64,000 nucleotides of DNA from Erinaceus europaeus. Lineage: Eukaryota; Chordata; Mammalia; Eulipotyphla; Erinaceidae. Of the stretch, positions 47,541-61,143 are shown in pieces (the first letter of the stretch is position 1; each line of letters begins with the position of its first letter). The translations under genes and the position numbers were made by a program. The notes below the pieces were generated by a model. It worked only from the letters and a program-made list of their open reading frames with translations. It was not told the DNA's origin and made no database searches. The DNA is taken from positions 35,741,375-35,805,374 of the forward strand of contig NC_080181.1 in the NCBI RefSeq assembly GCF_950295315.1. Reading direction: 5' to 3'.

Positions 47541-50500
47541 TGGATGGATGGATGATGGATGGATGGATGGATGGATGGATGGATGGATGGATGGATGGAC
47601 ACGTCAATGGATTGGTATTGTACAGGCAAAGCACCATCTATAGGGGTAGCTGAGACCGCTGGTTTCAGAGCTCTAGTCTGCTGTCAAATGTAAAGCATTA
47701 ATTTATCAATAACAAAATTGAATAAGTACATAAATAAATAAATATAAAAACTGGGTTAAAACATACATGGCGTCTTTGCCTTTCTGAATATGGTTGCTGT
47801 GAGGATCTTAACAAGGAAAGCAGTGTCCTGAGTAGCCCCTTGAAATAGTGGAATATTTCATTTTCCTTTCTTTTTCTTTTTCTTTTTCTTCTTTTACTTT
47901 CTATGTTCTTGATTATTTATTGCAATAAATGGTCAGGAGTTGAGAGGGAATGGAGGCACAGAGAGTTTGAGACACAGAGAGACACCTGCAGCACTTCTGC
48001 ACCACTTGTAAAGATTTCCACCGGCAGTTGGGGACCAGGGTCTTGAAGCCCAGTCCTCCTGCACTGTCACCTGAGTGCTTACCTGGGTGTGGCACCACCT
48101 GGTACCCTTGATGGGACACTTTTTTTTAGCAATGGAAAGAAATTCTCGTGGCAAGGTAATAAATAAATGAAGAAATAAATAAAAGTGCATTGACATTAAC
48201 TCAGTGGAAACACACAGGGACATATACATGTCTGCTACCTGTATTACTAATTCATTTATTTATTGATTGCCTCAAGGGCTTATTGCCACAGCTCAGTGCC
48301 TGCGCCACCAATAATCCACAGCTCCTGCACTCCATATGTTCCCCTTTCGCTGCCCTTGTTGCTTGGTCACTGTGGTGGTGGTTATTGTTGTTGTTGTTGT
48401 TGTTGTTGTTGCTGTTGTTACTGACCTTGAATCTGACAGAGAAAAAAGGAGAGAGGAGGGGAAATACAGAGTGGGGGGAGAAAGATAGAGCCCCTAAACA
48501 CCTGCTTCACCCCCTTAAAGCGACTTCCCTGCAGGTGGGGGTCTGGGGGCCAGACCCCAGATCCTCCCACCTGTCCCCTCTTTTCGCGAGCGCCACAAGC
48601 CCTTAACCCTCTGACACACCGCCAAACATCCCTGGATTTACTTGATAAGTCAATATGACCTGCCGAGTTTTGGATCCTCATTTTCCTGAGTATCACTCCT
48701 GGAGACAGTGTCATGACACGACACAAGGAGATCTCTGGTATCAGAGAGCGCCTGGAACAGCAGCTGGGGCTCTAGTGCCAGGGCAGGAGCAACTTCCCAT
48801 CCACCCTCCACGGAGTCCACCTGCCTGCATTTTGGTCCTTTTCCCTCCAAAAAAGATTTTTCCCTTTTTTCACTGAGAAACAGGCAGCAGACTGGTTACC
48901 CAAGCAGGGGGAAAAAAAATAAAAAAGCCTTTTTTTTTTTTTTTTTTTTAACCGTACTGCATGACCATCTTCTGGGAAGTATAGGTTTTGAACCTGAAAA
49001 CTCTGTCTGTCTGTCTGTGTCCTAGTCCACAGAAAGAGCCACTAGCCCAGCCAGATGTCGTGCTCAGAATAGGGTGTTTTTGCCACTCATAGGCCTGCAC
49101 AGTGCACTAGGGATTGGACAGCCTGAGACCCAAATGTTACATTGTAGATGGATTGTTTGCAGTTCTTGCTCCCCAGGACATTGGACAGTCTCAACTCCCC
49201 TACAGCCAGAAAAAAAGACTCTTGACAGCCTTAGAGCAAATGGAGTGGCAGGGAGATGGGAGAGTGTTGCATGTGTGGGCTGCTCATGCCCAGGTGTCTG
49301 TGGGGGGCCATGGCAGAGGCTGTAAGGGGGCAAGGGGGCAGAAGGAGACTGGTTGAGAGGCAGACTGCAGGCAGGGGAGCCCCTGAGGGTTTGCAGTGCT
49401 GTGTGTGGGTGTGGTGGCAGGGGGTTAGGGCAGGTCCCCCTGCTGGATGGTGAGATGGCAGCTGGGCTGGCCCAGGTAACCCAGGGCTGAAGGGAAGCAG
49501 CAGGGTGGCAGGAAAGTAGCGCAGGGAGGCACACAGTAGATGTTAGTTGGGGAGCTGGGGAACAGGGGGCAAGGGGAAAGAGGGCATCCTTGAGGAAGTG
49601 TCTGGTCTAGAGAGTGGGGGGAGCTGGAGGCATGGAAGGTCCCAGGAATCAGGGACTGACAGGACCAGATACCTGCACCCACCCACTGGATAGAAGCTGC
49701 AGCAGCCAGAGCAGATGCCCAAAGTGAGTCCCTTTGAGGATGAGGAAGTTGAGGAGGAGGTGAAGGAAGAGGAGGAGGAGGAGGAGGAGGAGGAGGAGGA
49801 GGAGGAGGAGGGGAAGGAGGGCAGCTGTCAGTAGGCAATGGTATTAATAGAGGCCTCCACTATGGAGGCATGTGTCCAGGCAGTCACCCACCCAACCTCA
49901 GGGGCAGCTCAGGGCACCCAGGGACCTGGTGTGGGTATCTCTGGGGGGGGGGACTGTCAGTCAGTCAGCAGGACTGTGTGTAAGTGCACATGGTGGGACA
50001 GGGGCCTGGCGGCCCTTGGCCCCCAGCCCTGGGCTGTCAGATGCCTGCCCCGTGGCCAGACACCCCCCACTCTGCCCATAGCCCCTAGGCCCGGCCCACC
50101 TGCTCCTGTTTTGGCCTTGGGCTCTGGCTCTGGTGGCTGACCACCACCAGTTTTGGCCTGGGGCTCTGTGTCTGGTGGCTGGCCACCACCCCTCAGGTCA
50201 AGTTAAGGTTCGGGGTCATGGCTGCTGGTCCACTGGATGGGCAGGGTCCCCGCTACCTAGCAACCGCAGGAGCCATCTGTGATGTCCTAGCCCCCGGCAT
50301 TGTGTGCTGGCCACACCGGCACTGGGCAGCCCACCTGCCCTGCCACTCGGTCAGGCAGCAGCGCCCAGACGCCAGGGCCCTGGCACACAGGGACAGAAGG
50401 ATAGGAAGACAGTGCTGACCGACGAGGGACCTCAGGGCTGGCAGCCAAGAGAAGAAAGAAGGAGGTGTACCCGGGATCCAGGGAGCCCAGGCCAGAGCTG

Positions 50501-50937
50501 CCTGCATGCCTGCCTGCCTTCCTGGATGTCTGTATGCTGCCTATGTCCAGGTAGGTTTCTCAGGTCCCCTCCACTCCTGTCCTCTCCTGTCCTCTCCTCT
50601 CCTCTCCATCCTTTCCCCTCTCCGCTCCTCTGCACCTTGCTTCTCTCCTCTTGTCTGTCCTCTCTTCCGGGTGCCCTGCTCACCAGCTCCAGCACTCGTG
50701 AAGGTTCTCCAGTGACCGCTGCTTGCAACCCCTTCCACCCCCTCCCTTCCCTGATGTGACCCAGCTCACAGGGTCACCGGCTCACCCCACCCACACCCAC
50801 ACCCGCCAACACATTCCCTGGTTCAGCCCCACTGCCCTATTCAGCCGAACTGGCTCCTTTGCAACCTACCTGTGCAGCGTTGATTGTCTTCATCATTCAA
50901 GGAGAGACCTCCTTTTGTACTTAGCTTGGTTGACTGG
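47541..50937. repeat. Unit copy 15 (second of triplet)
   Basis: 3,397 bp, GGAT block 56 bp. SINE A 47915-48107, SINE B 48254-48622, poly-T 48930-48949 (20), G-quadruplex motif 49549-49576. Shares a private T at site 1084 (position 48650) with copy 18, together with 1288A, 2781C and 2900G. Confidence 0.97.
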
Positions 50938-53900
50938 TGGATGGATGGATGATGGATGGATGGATGGATGGATGGATGGATGGATGGATGGATGGATGGA
51001 CACGTCAATGGATTGGTATTGTACAGGCAAAGCACCATCTATAGGGGTAGCTGAGACCGCTGGTTTCAGAGCTCTAGTCTGCTGTCAAATGTAAAGCATT
51101 AATTTATCAATAACAAAATTGAATAAGTACATAAATAAATAAATATAAAAACTGGGTTAAAACATACATGGCGTCTTTGCCTTTCTGAATATGGTTGCTG
51201 TGAGGATCTTAACAAGGAAAGCAGTGTCCTGAGTAGCCCCTTGAAATAGTGGAATATTTCATTTTCCTTTCTTTTTCTTTTTCTTTTTCTTCTTTTACTT
51301 TCTATGTTCTTGATTATTTATTGCAATAAATGGTCAGGAGTTGAGAGGGAATGGAGGCACAGAGAGTTTGAGACACAGAGAGACACCTGCAGCACTTCTG
51401 CACCACTTGTAAAGATTTCCACCGGCAGTTGGGGACCAGGGTCTTGAAGCCCAGTCCTCCTGCACTGTCACCTGAGTGCTTACCTGGGTGTGGCACCACC
51501 TGGTACCCTTGATGGGACACTTTTTTTTAGCAATGGAAAGAAATTCTCGTGGCAAGGTAATAAATAAATGAAGAAATAAATAAAAGTGCATTGACATTAA
51601 CTCAGTGGAAACACACAGGGACATATACATGTCTGCTACCTGTATTACTAATTCATTTATTTATTGATTGCCTCAAGGGCTTATTGCCACAGCTCAGTGC
51701 CTGCGCCACCAATAATCCACAGCTCCTGCACTCCATATGTTCCCCTTTCGCTGCCCTTGTTGCTTGGTCACTGTGGTGGTGGTTATTGTTGTTGTTGTTG
51801 TTGTTGTTGTTGCTGTTGTTACTGACCTTGAATCTGACAGAGAAAAAAGGAGAGAGGAGGGGAAATACAGAGTGGGGGGAGAAAGATAGAGCCCCTAAAC
51901 ACCTGCTTCACCCCCTTAAAGCGACTTCCCTGCAGGTGGGGGTCTGGGGGCCAGACCCCAGATCCTCCCACCTGTCCCCTCTTTTCGCGAGCGCCACAAG
52001 CCCTTAACCCTCTGACACACCGCCAAACATCCCTGGATTTACTTGATAAGGCAATATGACCTGCCGAGTTTTGGATCCTCATTTTCCTGAGTATCACTCC
52101 TGGAGACAGTGTCATGACACGACACAAGGAGATCTCTGGTATCAGAGAGCGCCTGGAACAGCAGCTGGGGCTCTAGTGCCAGGGCAGGAGCAACTTCCCA
52201 TCCACCCTCCACGGAGTCCACCTGCCTGCATTTTGGTCCTTTTCCCTCCAAAAATGATTTTTCCCTTTTTTCACTGAGAAACAGGCAGCAGACTGGTTAC
52301 CCAAGCAGGGGGAAAAAAAATAAAAAAGCCTTTTTTTTTTTTTTTTTTTTTTTTTAACCGTACTGCATGACCATCTTCTGGGAAGTATAGGTTTTGAACC
52401 TGAAAACTCTGTCTGTCTGTCTGTGTCCTAGTCCACAGAAAGAGCCACTAGCCCAGCCAGATGTCGTGCTCAGAATAGGGTGTTTTTGCCACTCATAGGC
52501 CTGCACAGTGCACTAGGGATTGGACAGCCTGAGACCCAATGTTACATTGTAGATGGATTGTTTGCAGTTCTTGCTCCCCAGGACATTGGACAGTCTCAAC
52601 TCCCCTACAGCCAGAAAAAAAGACTCTTGACAGCCTTAGAGCAAATGGAGTGGCAGGGAGATGGGAGAGTGTTGCATGTGTGGGCTGCTCATGCCCAGGT
52701 GTCTGTGGGGGGCCATGGCAGAGGCTGTAAGGGGGCAAGGGGGCAGAAGGAGACTGGTTGAGAGGCAGACTGCAGGCAGGGGAGCCCCTGAGGGTTTGCA
52801 GTGCTGTGTGTGGGTGTGGTGGCAGGGGGTTAGGGCAGGTCCCCCTGCTGGATGGTGAGATGGCAGCTGGGCTGGCCCAGGTAACCCAGGGCTGAAGGGA
52901 AGCAGCAGGGTGGCAGGAAAGTAGCGCAGGGAGGCACACAGTAGATGTTAGTTGGGGAGCTGGGGAACAGGGGGCAAGGGGAAAGAGGGCATCCTTGAGG
53001 AAGTGTCTGGTCTAGAGAGTGGGGGGAGCTGGAGGCATGGAAGGTCCCAGGAATCAGGGACTGACAGGACCAGATACCTGCACCCACCCACTGGATAGAA
53101 GCTGCAGCAGCCAGAGCAGATGCCCAAAGTGAGTCCCTTTGAGGATGAGGAAGTTGAGGAGGAGGTGAAGGAAGAGGAGGAGGAGGAGGAGGAGGAGGAG
53201 GAGGAGGAGGAGGAGGGGAAGGAGGGCAGCTGTCAGTAGGCAATGGTATTAATAGAGGCCTCCACTATGGAGGCATGTGTCCAGGCAGTCACCCACCCAA
53301 CCTCAGGGGCAGCTCAGGGCACCCAGGGACCTGGTGTGGGTATCTCTGGGGGGGGGGGACTGTCAGTCAGTCAGCAGGACTGTGTGTAAGTGCACATGGT
53401 GGGACAGGGGCCTGGCGGCCCTTGGCCCCCAGCCCTGGGCTGTCAGATGCCTGCCCCGTGGCCAGACACCCCCCACTCTGCCCATAGCCCCTAGGCCCGG
53501 CCCACCTGCTCCTGTTTTGGCCTTGGGCTCTGGCTCTGGTGGCTGACCACCACCAGTTTTGGCCTGGGGCTCTGTGTCTGGTGGCTGGCCACCACCCCTC
53601 AGGTCAAGTTAAGGTTCGGGGTCATGGCTGCTGGTCCACTGGATGGGCAGGGTCCCCGCTACCTAGCAACCGCAGGAGCCATCTGTGATGTCCTAGCCCC
53701 CGGCATTGTGTGCTGGCCACACCGGCACTGGGCAGCCCACCTGCCCTGCCACTAGGTCAGGCAGCAGCGCCCAGACGCCAGGGCCCTGGCACACAGGGAC
53801 AGAAGGATAGGAAGACAGTGCTGACCGACGAGGGACCTCAGGGCTGGCAGCCAAGAGAAGAAAGAAGGAGGTTTACCCGGGATCCAGGGAGCCCAGGCCA

Positions 53901-54343
53901 GAGCTGCCTGCATGCCTGCCTGCCTTCCTGGATGTCTGTATGCTGCCTATGTCCAGGTAGGTTTCTCAGGTCCCCTCCACTCCTGTCCTCTCCTGTCCTC
54001 TCCTCTCCTCTCCATCCTTTCCCCTCTCCGCTCCTCTGCACCTTGCTTCTCTCCTCTTGTCTGTCCTCTCTTCCGGGTGCCCTGCTCACCAGCTCCAGCA
54101 CTCGTGAAGGTTCTCCAGTGACCGCTGCTTGCAACCCCTTCCACCCCCTCCCTTCCCTGATGTGACCCAGCTCACAGGGTCACCGGCTCACCCCACCCAC
54201 ACCCACACCCGCCAACACATTCCCTGGTTCAGCCCCACTGCCCTATTCAGCCGAACTGGCTCCTTTGCAACCTACCTGTGCAGCGTTGATTGTCTTCATC
54301 ATTCAAGGAGAGACCTCCTTTTGTACTTAGCTTGGTTGACTGG
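50938..54343. repeat. Unit copy 16 (third of triplet)
   Basis: 3,406 bp, GGAT block 60 bp. SINE A 51316-51508, SINE B 51655-52023, poly-T 52331-52355 (25), G-quadruplex motif 52954-52981. It carries a one-A deletion at 52538-52539 that is seen elsewhere only in copy 19. Confidence 0.97.
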
Positions 54344-57300
54344 TGGATGGATGGATGATGGATGGATGGATGGATGGATGGATGGATGGATGGATGGACA
54401 CGTCAATGGATTGGTATTGTACAGGCAAAGCACCATCTATAGGGGTAGCTGAGACCGCTGGTTTCAGAGCTCTAGTCTGCTGTCAAATGTAAAGCATTAA
54501 TTTATCAATAACAAAATTGAATAAGTACATAAATAAATAAATATAAAAACTGGGTTAAAACATACATGGCGTCTTTGCCTTTCTGAATATGGTTGCTGTG
54601 AGGATCTTAACAAGGAAAGCAGTGTCCTGAGTAGCCCCTTGAAATAGTGGAATATTTCATTTTCCTTTCTTTTTCTTTTTCTTTTTCTTCTTTTACTTTC
54701 TATGTTCTTGATTATTTATTGCAATAAATGGTCAGGAGTTGAGAGGGAATGGAGGCACAGAGAGTTTGAGACACAGAGAGACACCTGCAGCACTTCTGCA
54801 CCACTTGTAAAGATTTCCACCGGCAGTTGGGGACCAGGGTCTTGAAGCCCAGTCCTCCTGCACTGTCACCTGAGTGCTTACCTGGGTGTGGCACCACCTG
54901 GTACCCTTGATGGGACACTTTTTTTTAGCAATGGAAAGAAATTCTCGTGGCAAGGTAATAAATAAATGAAGAAATAAATAAAAGTGCATTGACATTAACT
55001 CAGTGGAAACACACAGGGACATATACATGTCTGCTACCTGTATTACTAATTCATTTATTTATTGATTGCCTCAAGGGCTTATTGCCACAGCTCAGTGCCT
55101 GCGCCACCAATAATCCACAGCTCCTGCACTCCATATGTTCCCCTTTCGCTGCCCTTGTTGCTTGGTCACTGTGGTGGTGGTTATTGTTGTTGTTGTTGTT
55201 GTTGTTGTTGCTGTTGTTACTGACCTTGAATCTGACAGAGAAAAAAGGAGAGAGGAGGGGAAATACAGAGTGGGGGGAGAAAGATAGAGCCCCTAAACAC
55301 CTGCTTCACCCCCTTAAAGCGACTTCCCTGCAGGTGGGGGTCTGGGGGCCAGACCCCAGATCCTCCCACCTGTCCCCTCTTTTCGCGAGCGCCACAAGCC
55401 CTTAACCCTCTGACACACCGCCAAACATCCCTGGATTTACTTGATAAGGCAATATGACCTGCCGAGTTTTGGATCCTCATTTTCCTGAGTATCACTCCTG
55501 GAGACAGTGTCATGACACGACACAAGGAGATCTCTGGTATCAGAGAGCGCCTGGAACAGCAGCTGGGGCTCTAGTGCCAGGGCAGGAGCAACTTCCCATC
55601 CACCCTCCACGGAGTCCACCTGCCTGCATTTTGGTCCTTTTCCCTCCAAAAATGATTTTTCCCTTTTTTCACTGAGAAACAGGCAGCAGACTGGTTACCC
55701 AAGCAGGGGGAAAAAAAATAAAAAAGCCTTTTTTTTTTTTTTTTTTTTTTTTTTAACCGTACTGCATGACCATCTTCTGGGAAGTATAGGTTTTGAACCT
55801 GAAAACTCTGTCTGTCTGTCTGTGTCCTAGTCCACAGAAAGAGCCACTAGCCCAGCCAGATGTCGTGCTCAGAATAGGGTGTTTTTGCCACTCATAGGCC
55901 TGCACAGTGCACTAGGGATTGGACAGCCTGAGACCCAAATGTTACATTGTAGATGGATTGTTTGCAGTTCTTGCTCCCCAGGACATTGGACAGTCTCAAC
56001 TCCCCTACAGCCAGAAAAAAAGACTCTTGACAGCCTTAGAGCAAATGGAGTGGCAGGGAGATGGGAGAGTGTTGCATGTGTGGGCTGCTCATGCCCAGGT
56101 GTCTGTGGGGGGCCATGGCAGAGGCTGTAAGGGGGCAAGGGGGCAGAAGGAGACTGGTTGAGAGGCAGACTGCAGGCAGGGGAGCCCCTGAGGGTTTGCA
56201 GTGCTGTGTGTGGGTGTGGTGGCAGGGGGTTAGGGCAGGTCCCCCTGCTGGATGGTGAGATGGCAGCTGGGCTGGCCCAGGTAACCCAGGGCTGAAGGGA
56301 AGCAGCAGGGTGGCAGGAAAGTAGCGCAGGGAGGCACACAGTAGATGTTAGTTGGGGAGCTGGGGAACAGGGGGCAAGGGGAAAGAGGGCATCCTTGAGG
56401 AAGTGTCTGGTCTAGAGAGTGGGGGGAGCTGGAGGCATGGAAGGTCCCAGGAATCAGGGACTGACAGGACCAGATACCTGCACCCACCCACTGGATAGAA
56501 GCTGCAGCAGCCAGAGCAGATGCCCAAAGTGAGTCCCTTTGAGGATGAGGAAGTTGAGGAGGAGGTGAAGGAAGAGGAGGAGGAGGAGGAGGAGGAGGAG
56601 GAGGAGGAGGAGGAGGAGGGGAAGGAGGGCAGCTGTCAGTAGGCAATGGTATTAATAGAGGCCTCCACTATGGAGGCATGTGTCCAGGCAGTCACCCACC
56701 CAACCTCAGGGGCAGCTCAGGGCACCCAGGGACCTGGTGTGGGTATCTCTGGGGGGGGGGGACTGTCAGTCAGTCAGCAGGACTGTGTGTAAGTGCACAT
56801 GGTGGGACAGGGGCCTGGCGGCCCTTGGCCCCCAGCCCTGGGCTGTCAGATGCCTGCCCCGTGGCCAGACACCCCCCACTCTGCCCATAGCCCCTAGGCC
56901 CGGCCCACCTGCTCCTGTTTTGGCCTTGGGCTCTGGCTCTGGTGGCTGACCACCACCAGTTTTGGCCTGGGGCTCTGTGTCTGGTGGCTGGCCACCACCC
57001 CTCAGGTCAAGTTAAGGTTCGGGGTCATGGCTGCTGGTCCACTGGATGGGCAGGGTCCCCGCTACCTAGCAACCGCAGGAGCCATCTGTGATGTCCTAGC
57101 CCCCGGCATTGTGTGCTGGCCACACCGGCACTGGGCAGCCCACCTGCCCTGCCACTAGGTCAGGCAGCAGCGCCCAGACGCCAGGGCCCTGGCACACAGG
57201 GACAGAAGGATAGGAAGACAGTGCTGACCGACGAGGGACCTCAGGGCTGGCAGCCAAGAGAAGAAAGAAGGAGGTTTACCCGGGATCCAGGGAGCCCAGG

Positions 57301-57746
57301 CCAGAGCTGCCTGCATGCCTGCCTGCCTTCCTGGATGTCTGTATGCTGCCTATGTCCAGGTAGGTTTCTCAGGTCCCCTCCACTCCTGTCCTCTCCTGTC
57401 CTCTCCTCTCCTCTCCATCCTTTCCCCTCTCCGCTCCTCTGCACCTTGCTTCTCTCCTCTTGTCTGTCCTCTCTTCCGGGTGCCCTGCTCACCAGCTCCA
57501 GCACTCGTGAAGGTTCTCCAGTGACCGCTGCTTGCAACCCCTTCCACCCCCTCCCTTCCCTGATGTGACCCAGCTCACAGGGTCACCGGCTCACCCCACC
57601 CACACCCACACCCGCCAACACATTCCCTGGTTCAGCCCCACTGCCCTATTCAGCCGAACTGGCTCCTTTGCAACCTACCTGTGCAGCGTTGATTGTCTTC
57701 ATCATTCAAGGAGAGACCTCCTTTTGTACTTAGCTTGGTTGACTGG
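54344..57746. repeat. Unit copy 17 (repeat of copy 14)
   Basis: 3,403 bp. SINE A 54714-54906, SINE B 55053-55421, poly-T 55729-55754 (26), G-quadruplex motif 56354-56381. All sub-elements lie exactly 10,206 bp downstream of those of copy 14. It has G at 55865 where copy 14 has A. Confidence 0.97.
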
Positions 57747-60700
57747 TGGATGGATGGATGATGGATGGATGGATGGATGGATGGATGGATGGATGGATGG
57801 ATGGACACGTCAATGGATTGGTATTGTACAGGCAAAGCACCATCTATAGGGGTAGCTGAGACCGCTGGTTTCAGAGCTCTAGTCTGCTGTCAAATGTAAA
57901 GCATTAATTTATCAATAACAAAATTGAATAAGTACATAAATAAATAAATATAAAAACTGGGTTAAAACATACATGGCGTCTTTGCCTTTCTGAATATGGT
58001 TGCTGTGAGGATCTTAACAAGGAAAGCAGTGTCCTGAGTAGCCCCTTGAAATAGTGGAATATTTCATTTTCCTTTCTTTTTCTTTTTCTTTTTCTTCTTT
58101 TACTTTCTATGTTCTTGATTATTTATTGCAATAAATGGTCAGGAGTTGAGAGGGAATGGAGGCACAGAGAGTTTGAGACACAGAGAGACACCTGCAGCAC
58201 TTCTGCACCACTTGTAAAGATTTCCACCGGCAGTTGGGGACCAGGGTCTTGAAGCCCAGTCCTCCTGCACTGTCACCTGAGTGCTTACCTGGGTGTGGCA
58301 CCACCTGGTACCCTTGATGGGACACTTTTTTTTAGCAATGGAAAGAAATTCTCGTGGCAAGGTAATAAATAAATGAAGAAATAAATAAAAGTGCATTGAC
58401 ATTAACTCAGTGGAAACACACAGGGACATATACATGTCTGCTACCTGTATTACTAATTCATTTATTTATTGATTGCCTCAAGGGCTTATTGCCACAGCTC
58501 AGTGCCTGCGCCACCAATAATCCACAGCTCCTGCACTCCATATGTTCCCCTTTCGCTGCCCTTGTTGCTTGGTCACTGTGGTGGTGGTTATTGTTGTTGT
58601 TGTTGTTGTTGTTGTTGCTGTTGTTACTGACCTTGAATCTGACAGAGAAAAAAGGAGAGAGGAGGGGAAATACAGAGTGGGGGGAGAAAGATAGAGCCCC
58701 TAAACACCTGCTTCACCCCCTTAAAGCGACTTCCCTGCAGGTGGGGGTCTGGGGGCCAGACCCCAGATCCTCCCACCTGTCCCCTCTTTTCGCGAGCGCC
58801 ACAAGCCCTTAACCCTCTGACACACCGCCAAACATCCCTGGATTTACTTGATAAGTCAATATGACCTGCCGAGTTTTGGATCCTCATTTTCCTGAGTATC
58901 ACTCCTGGAGACAGTGTCATGACACGACACAAGGAGATCTCTGGTATCAGAGAGCGCCTGGAACAGCAGCTGGGGCTCTAGTGCCAGGGCAGGAGCAACT
59001 TCCCATCCACCCTCCACGGAGTCCACCTGCCTGCATTTTGGTCCTTTTCCCTCCAAAAAAGATTTTTCCCTTTTTTCACTGAGAAACAGGCAGCAGACTG
59101 GTTACCCAAGCAGGGGGAAAAAAAATAAAAAAGCCTTTTTTTTTTTTTTTTTTTTAACCGTACTGCATGACCATCTTCTGGGAAGTATAGGTTTTGAACC
59201 TGAAAACTCTGTCTGTCTGTCTGTGTCCTAGTCCACAGAAAGAGCCACTAGCCCAGCCAGATGTCGTGCTCAGAATAGGGTGTTTTTGCCACTCATAGGC
59301 CTGCACAGTGCACTAGGGATTGGACAGCCTGAGACCCAAATGTTACATTGTAGATGGATTGTTTGCAGTTCTTGCTCCCCAGGACATTGGACAGTCTCAA
59401 CTCCCCTACAGCCAGAAAAAAAGACTCTTGACAGCCTTAGAGCAAATGGAGTGGCAGGGAGATGGGAGAGTGTTGCATGTGTGGGCTGCTCATGCCCAGG
59501 TGTCTGTGGGGGGCCATGGCAGAGGCTGTAAGGGGGCAAGGGGGCAGAAGGAGACTGGTTGAGAGGCAGACTGCAGGCAGGGGAGCCCCTGAGGGTTTGC
59601 AGTGCTGTGTGTGGGTGTGGTGGCAGGGGGTTAGGGCAGGTCCCCCTGCTGGATGGTGAGATGGCAGCTGGGCTGGCCCAGGTAACCCAGGGCTGAAGGG
59701 AAGCAGCAGGGTGGCAGGAAAGTAGCGCAGGGAGGCACACAGTAGATGTTAGTTGGGGAGCTGGGGAACAGGGGGCAAGGGGAAAGAGGGCATCCTTGAG
59801 GAAGTGTCTGGTCTAGAGAGTGGGGGGAGCTGGAGGCATGGAAGGTCCCAGGAATCAGGGACTGACAGGACCAGATACCTGCACCCACCCACTGGATAGA
59901 AGCTGCAGCAGCCAGAGCAGATGCCCAAAGTGAGTCCCTTTGAGGATGAGGAAGTTGAGGAGGAGGTGAAGGAAGAGGAGGAGGAGGAGGAGGAGGAGGA
60001 GGAGGAGGAGGAGGAGGGGAAGGAGGGCAGCTGTCAGTAGGCAATGGTATTAATAGAGGCCTCCACTATGGAGGCATGTGTCCAGGCAGTCACCCACCCA
60101 ACCTCAGGGGCAGCTCAGGGCACCCAGGGACCTGGTGTGGGTATCTCTGGGGGGGGGGACTGTCAGTCAGTCAGCAGGACTGTGTGTAAGTGCACATGGT
60201 GGGACAGGGGCCTGGCGGCCCTTGGCCCCCAGCCCTGGGCTGTCAGATGCCTGCCCCGTGGCCAGACACCCCCCACTCTGCCCATAGCCCCTAGGCCCGG
60301 CCCACCTGCTCCTGTTTTGGCCTTGGGCTCTGGCTCTGGTGGCTGACCACCACCAGTTTTGGCCTGGGGCTCTGTGTCTGGTGGCTGGCCACCACCCCTC
60401 AGGTCAAGTTAAGGTTCGGGGTCATGGCTGCTGGTCCACTGGATGGGCAGGGTCCCCGCTACCTAGCAACCGCAGGAGCCATCTGTGATGTCCTAGCCCC
60501 CGGCATTGTGTGCTGGCCACACCGGCACTGGGCAGCCCACCTGCCCTGCCACTCGGTCAGGCAGCAGCGCCCAGACGCCAGGGCCCTGGCACACAGGGAC
60601 AGAAGGATAGGAAGACAGTGCTGACCGACGAGGGACCTCAGGGCTGGCAGCCAAGAGAAGAAAGAAGGAGGTGTACCCGGGATCCAGGGAGCCCAGGCCA

Positions 60701-61143
60701 GAGCTGCCTGCATGCCTGCCTGCCTTCCTGGATGTCTGTATGCTGCCTATGTCCAGGTAGGTTTCTCAGGTCCCCTCCACTCCTGTCCTCTCCTGTCCTC
60801 TCCTCTCCTCTCCATCCTTTCCCCTCTCCGCTCCTCTGCACCTTGCTTCTCTCCTCTTGTCTGTCCTCTCTTCCGGGTGCCCTGCTCACCAGCTCCAGCA
60901 CTCGTGAAGGTTCTCCAGTGACCGCTGCTTGCAACCCCTTCCACCCCCTCCCTTCCCTGATGTGACCCAGCTCACAGGGTCACCGGCTCACCCCACCCAC
61001 ACCCACACCCGCCAACACATTCCCTGGTTCAGCCCCACTGCCCTATTCAGCCGAACTGGCTCCTTTGCAACCTACCTGTGCAGCGTTGATTGTCTTCATC
61101 ATTCAAGGAGAGACCTCCTTTTGTACTTAGCTTGGTTGACTGG
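57747..61143. repeat. Unit copy 18 (repeat of copy 15)
   Basis: 3,397 bp. SINE A 58121-58313, SINE B 58460-58828, poly-T 59136-59155 (20), G-quadruplex motif 59755-59782. It carries the T at site 1084 (position 58856) and 2781C, as copy 15 does. Confidence 0.97.
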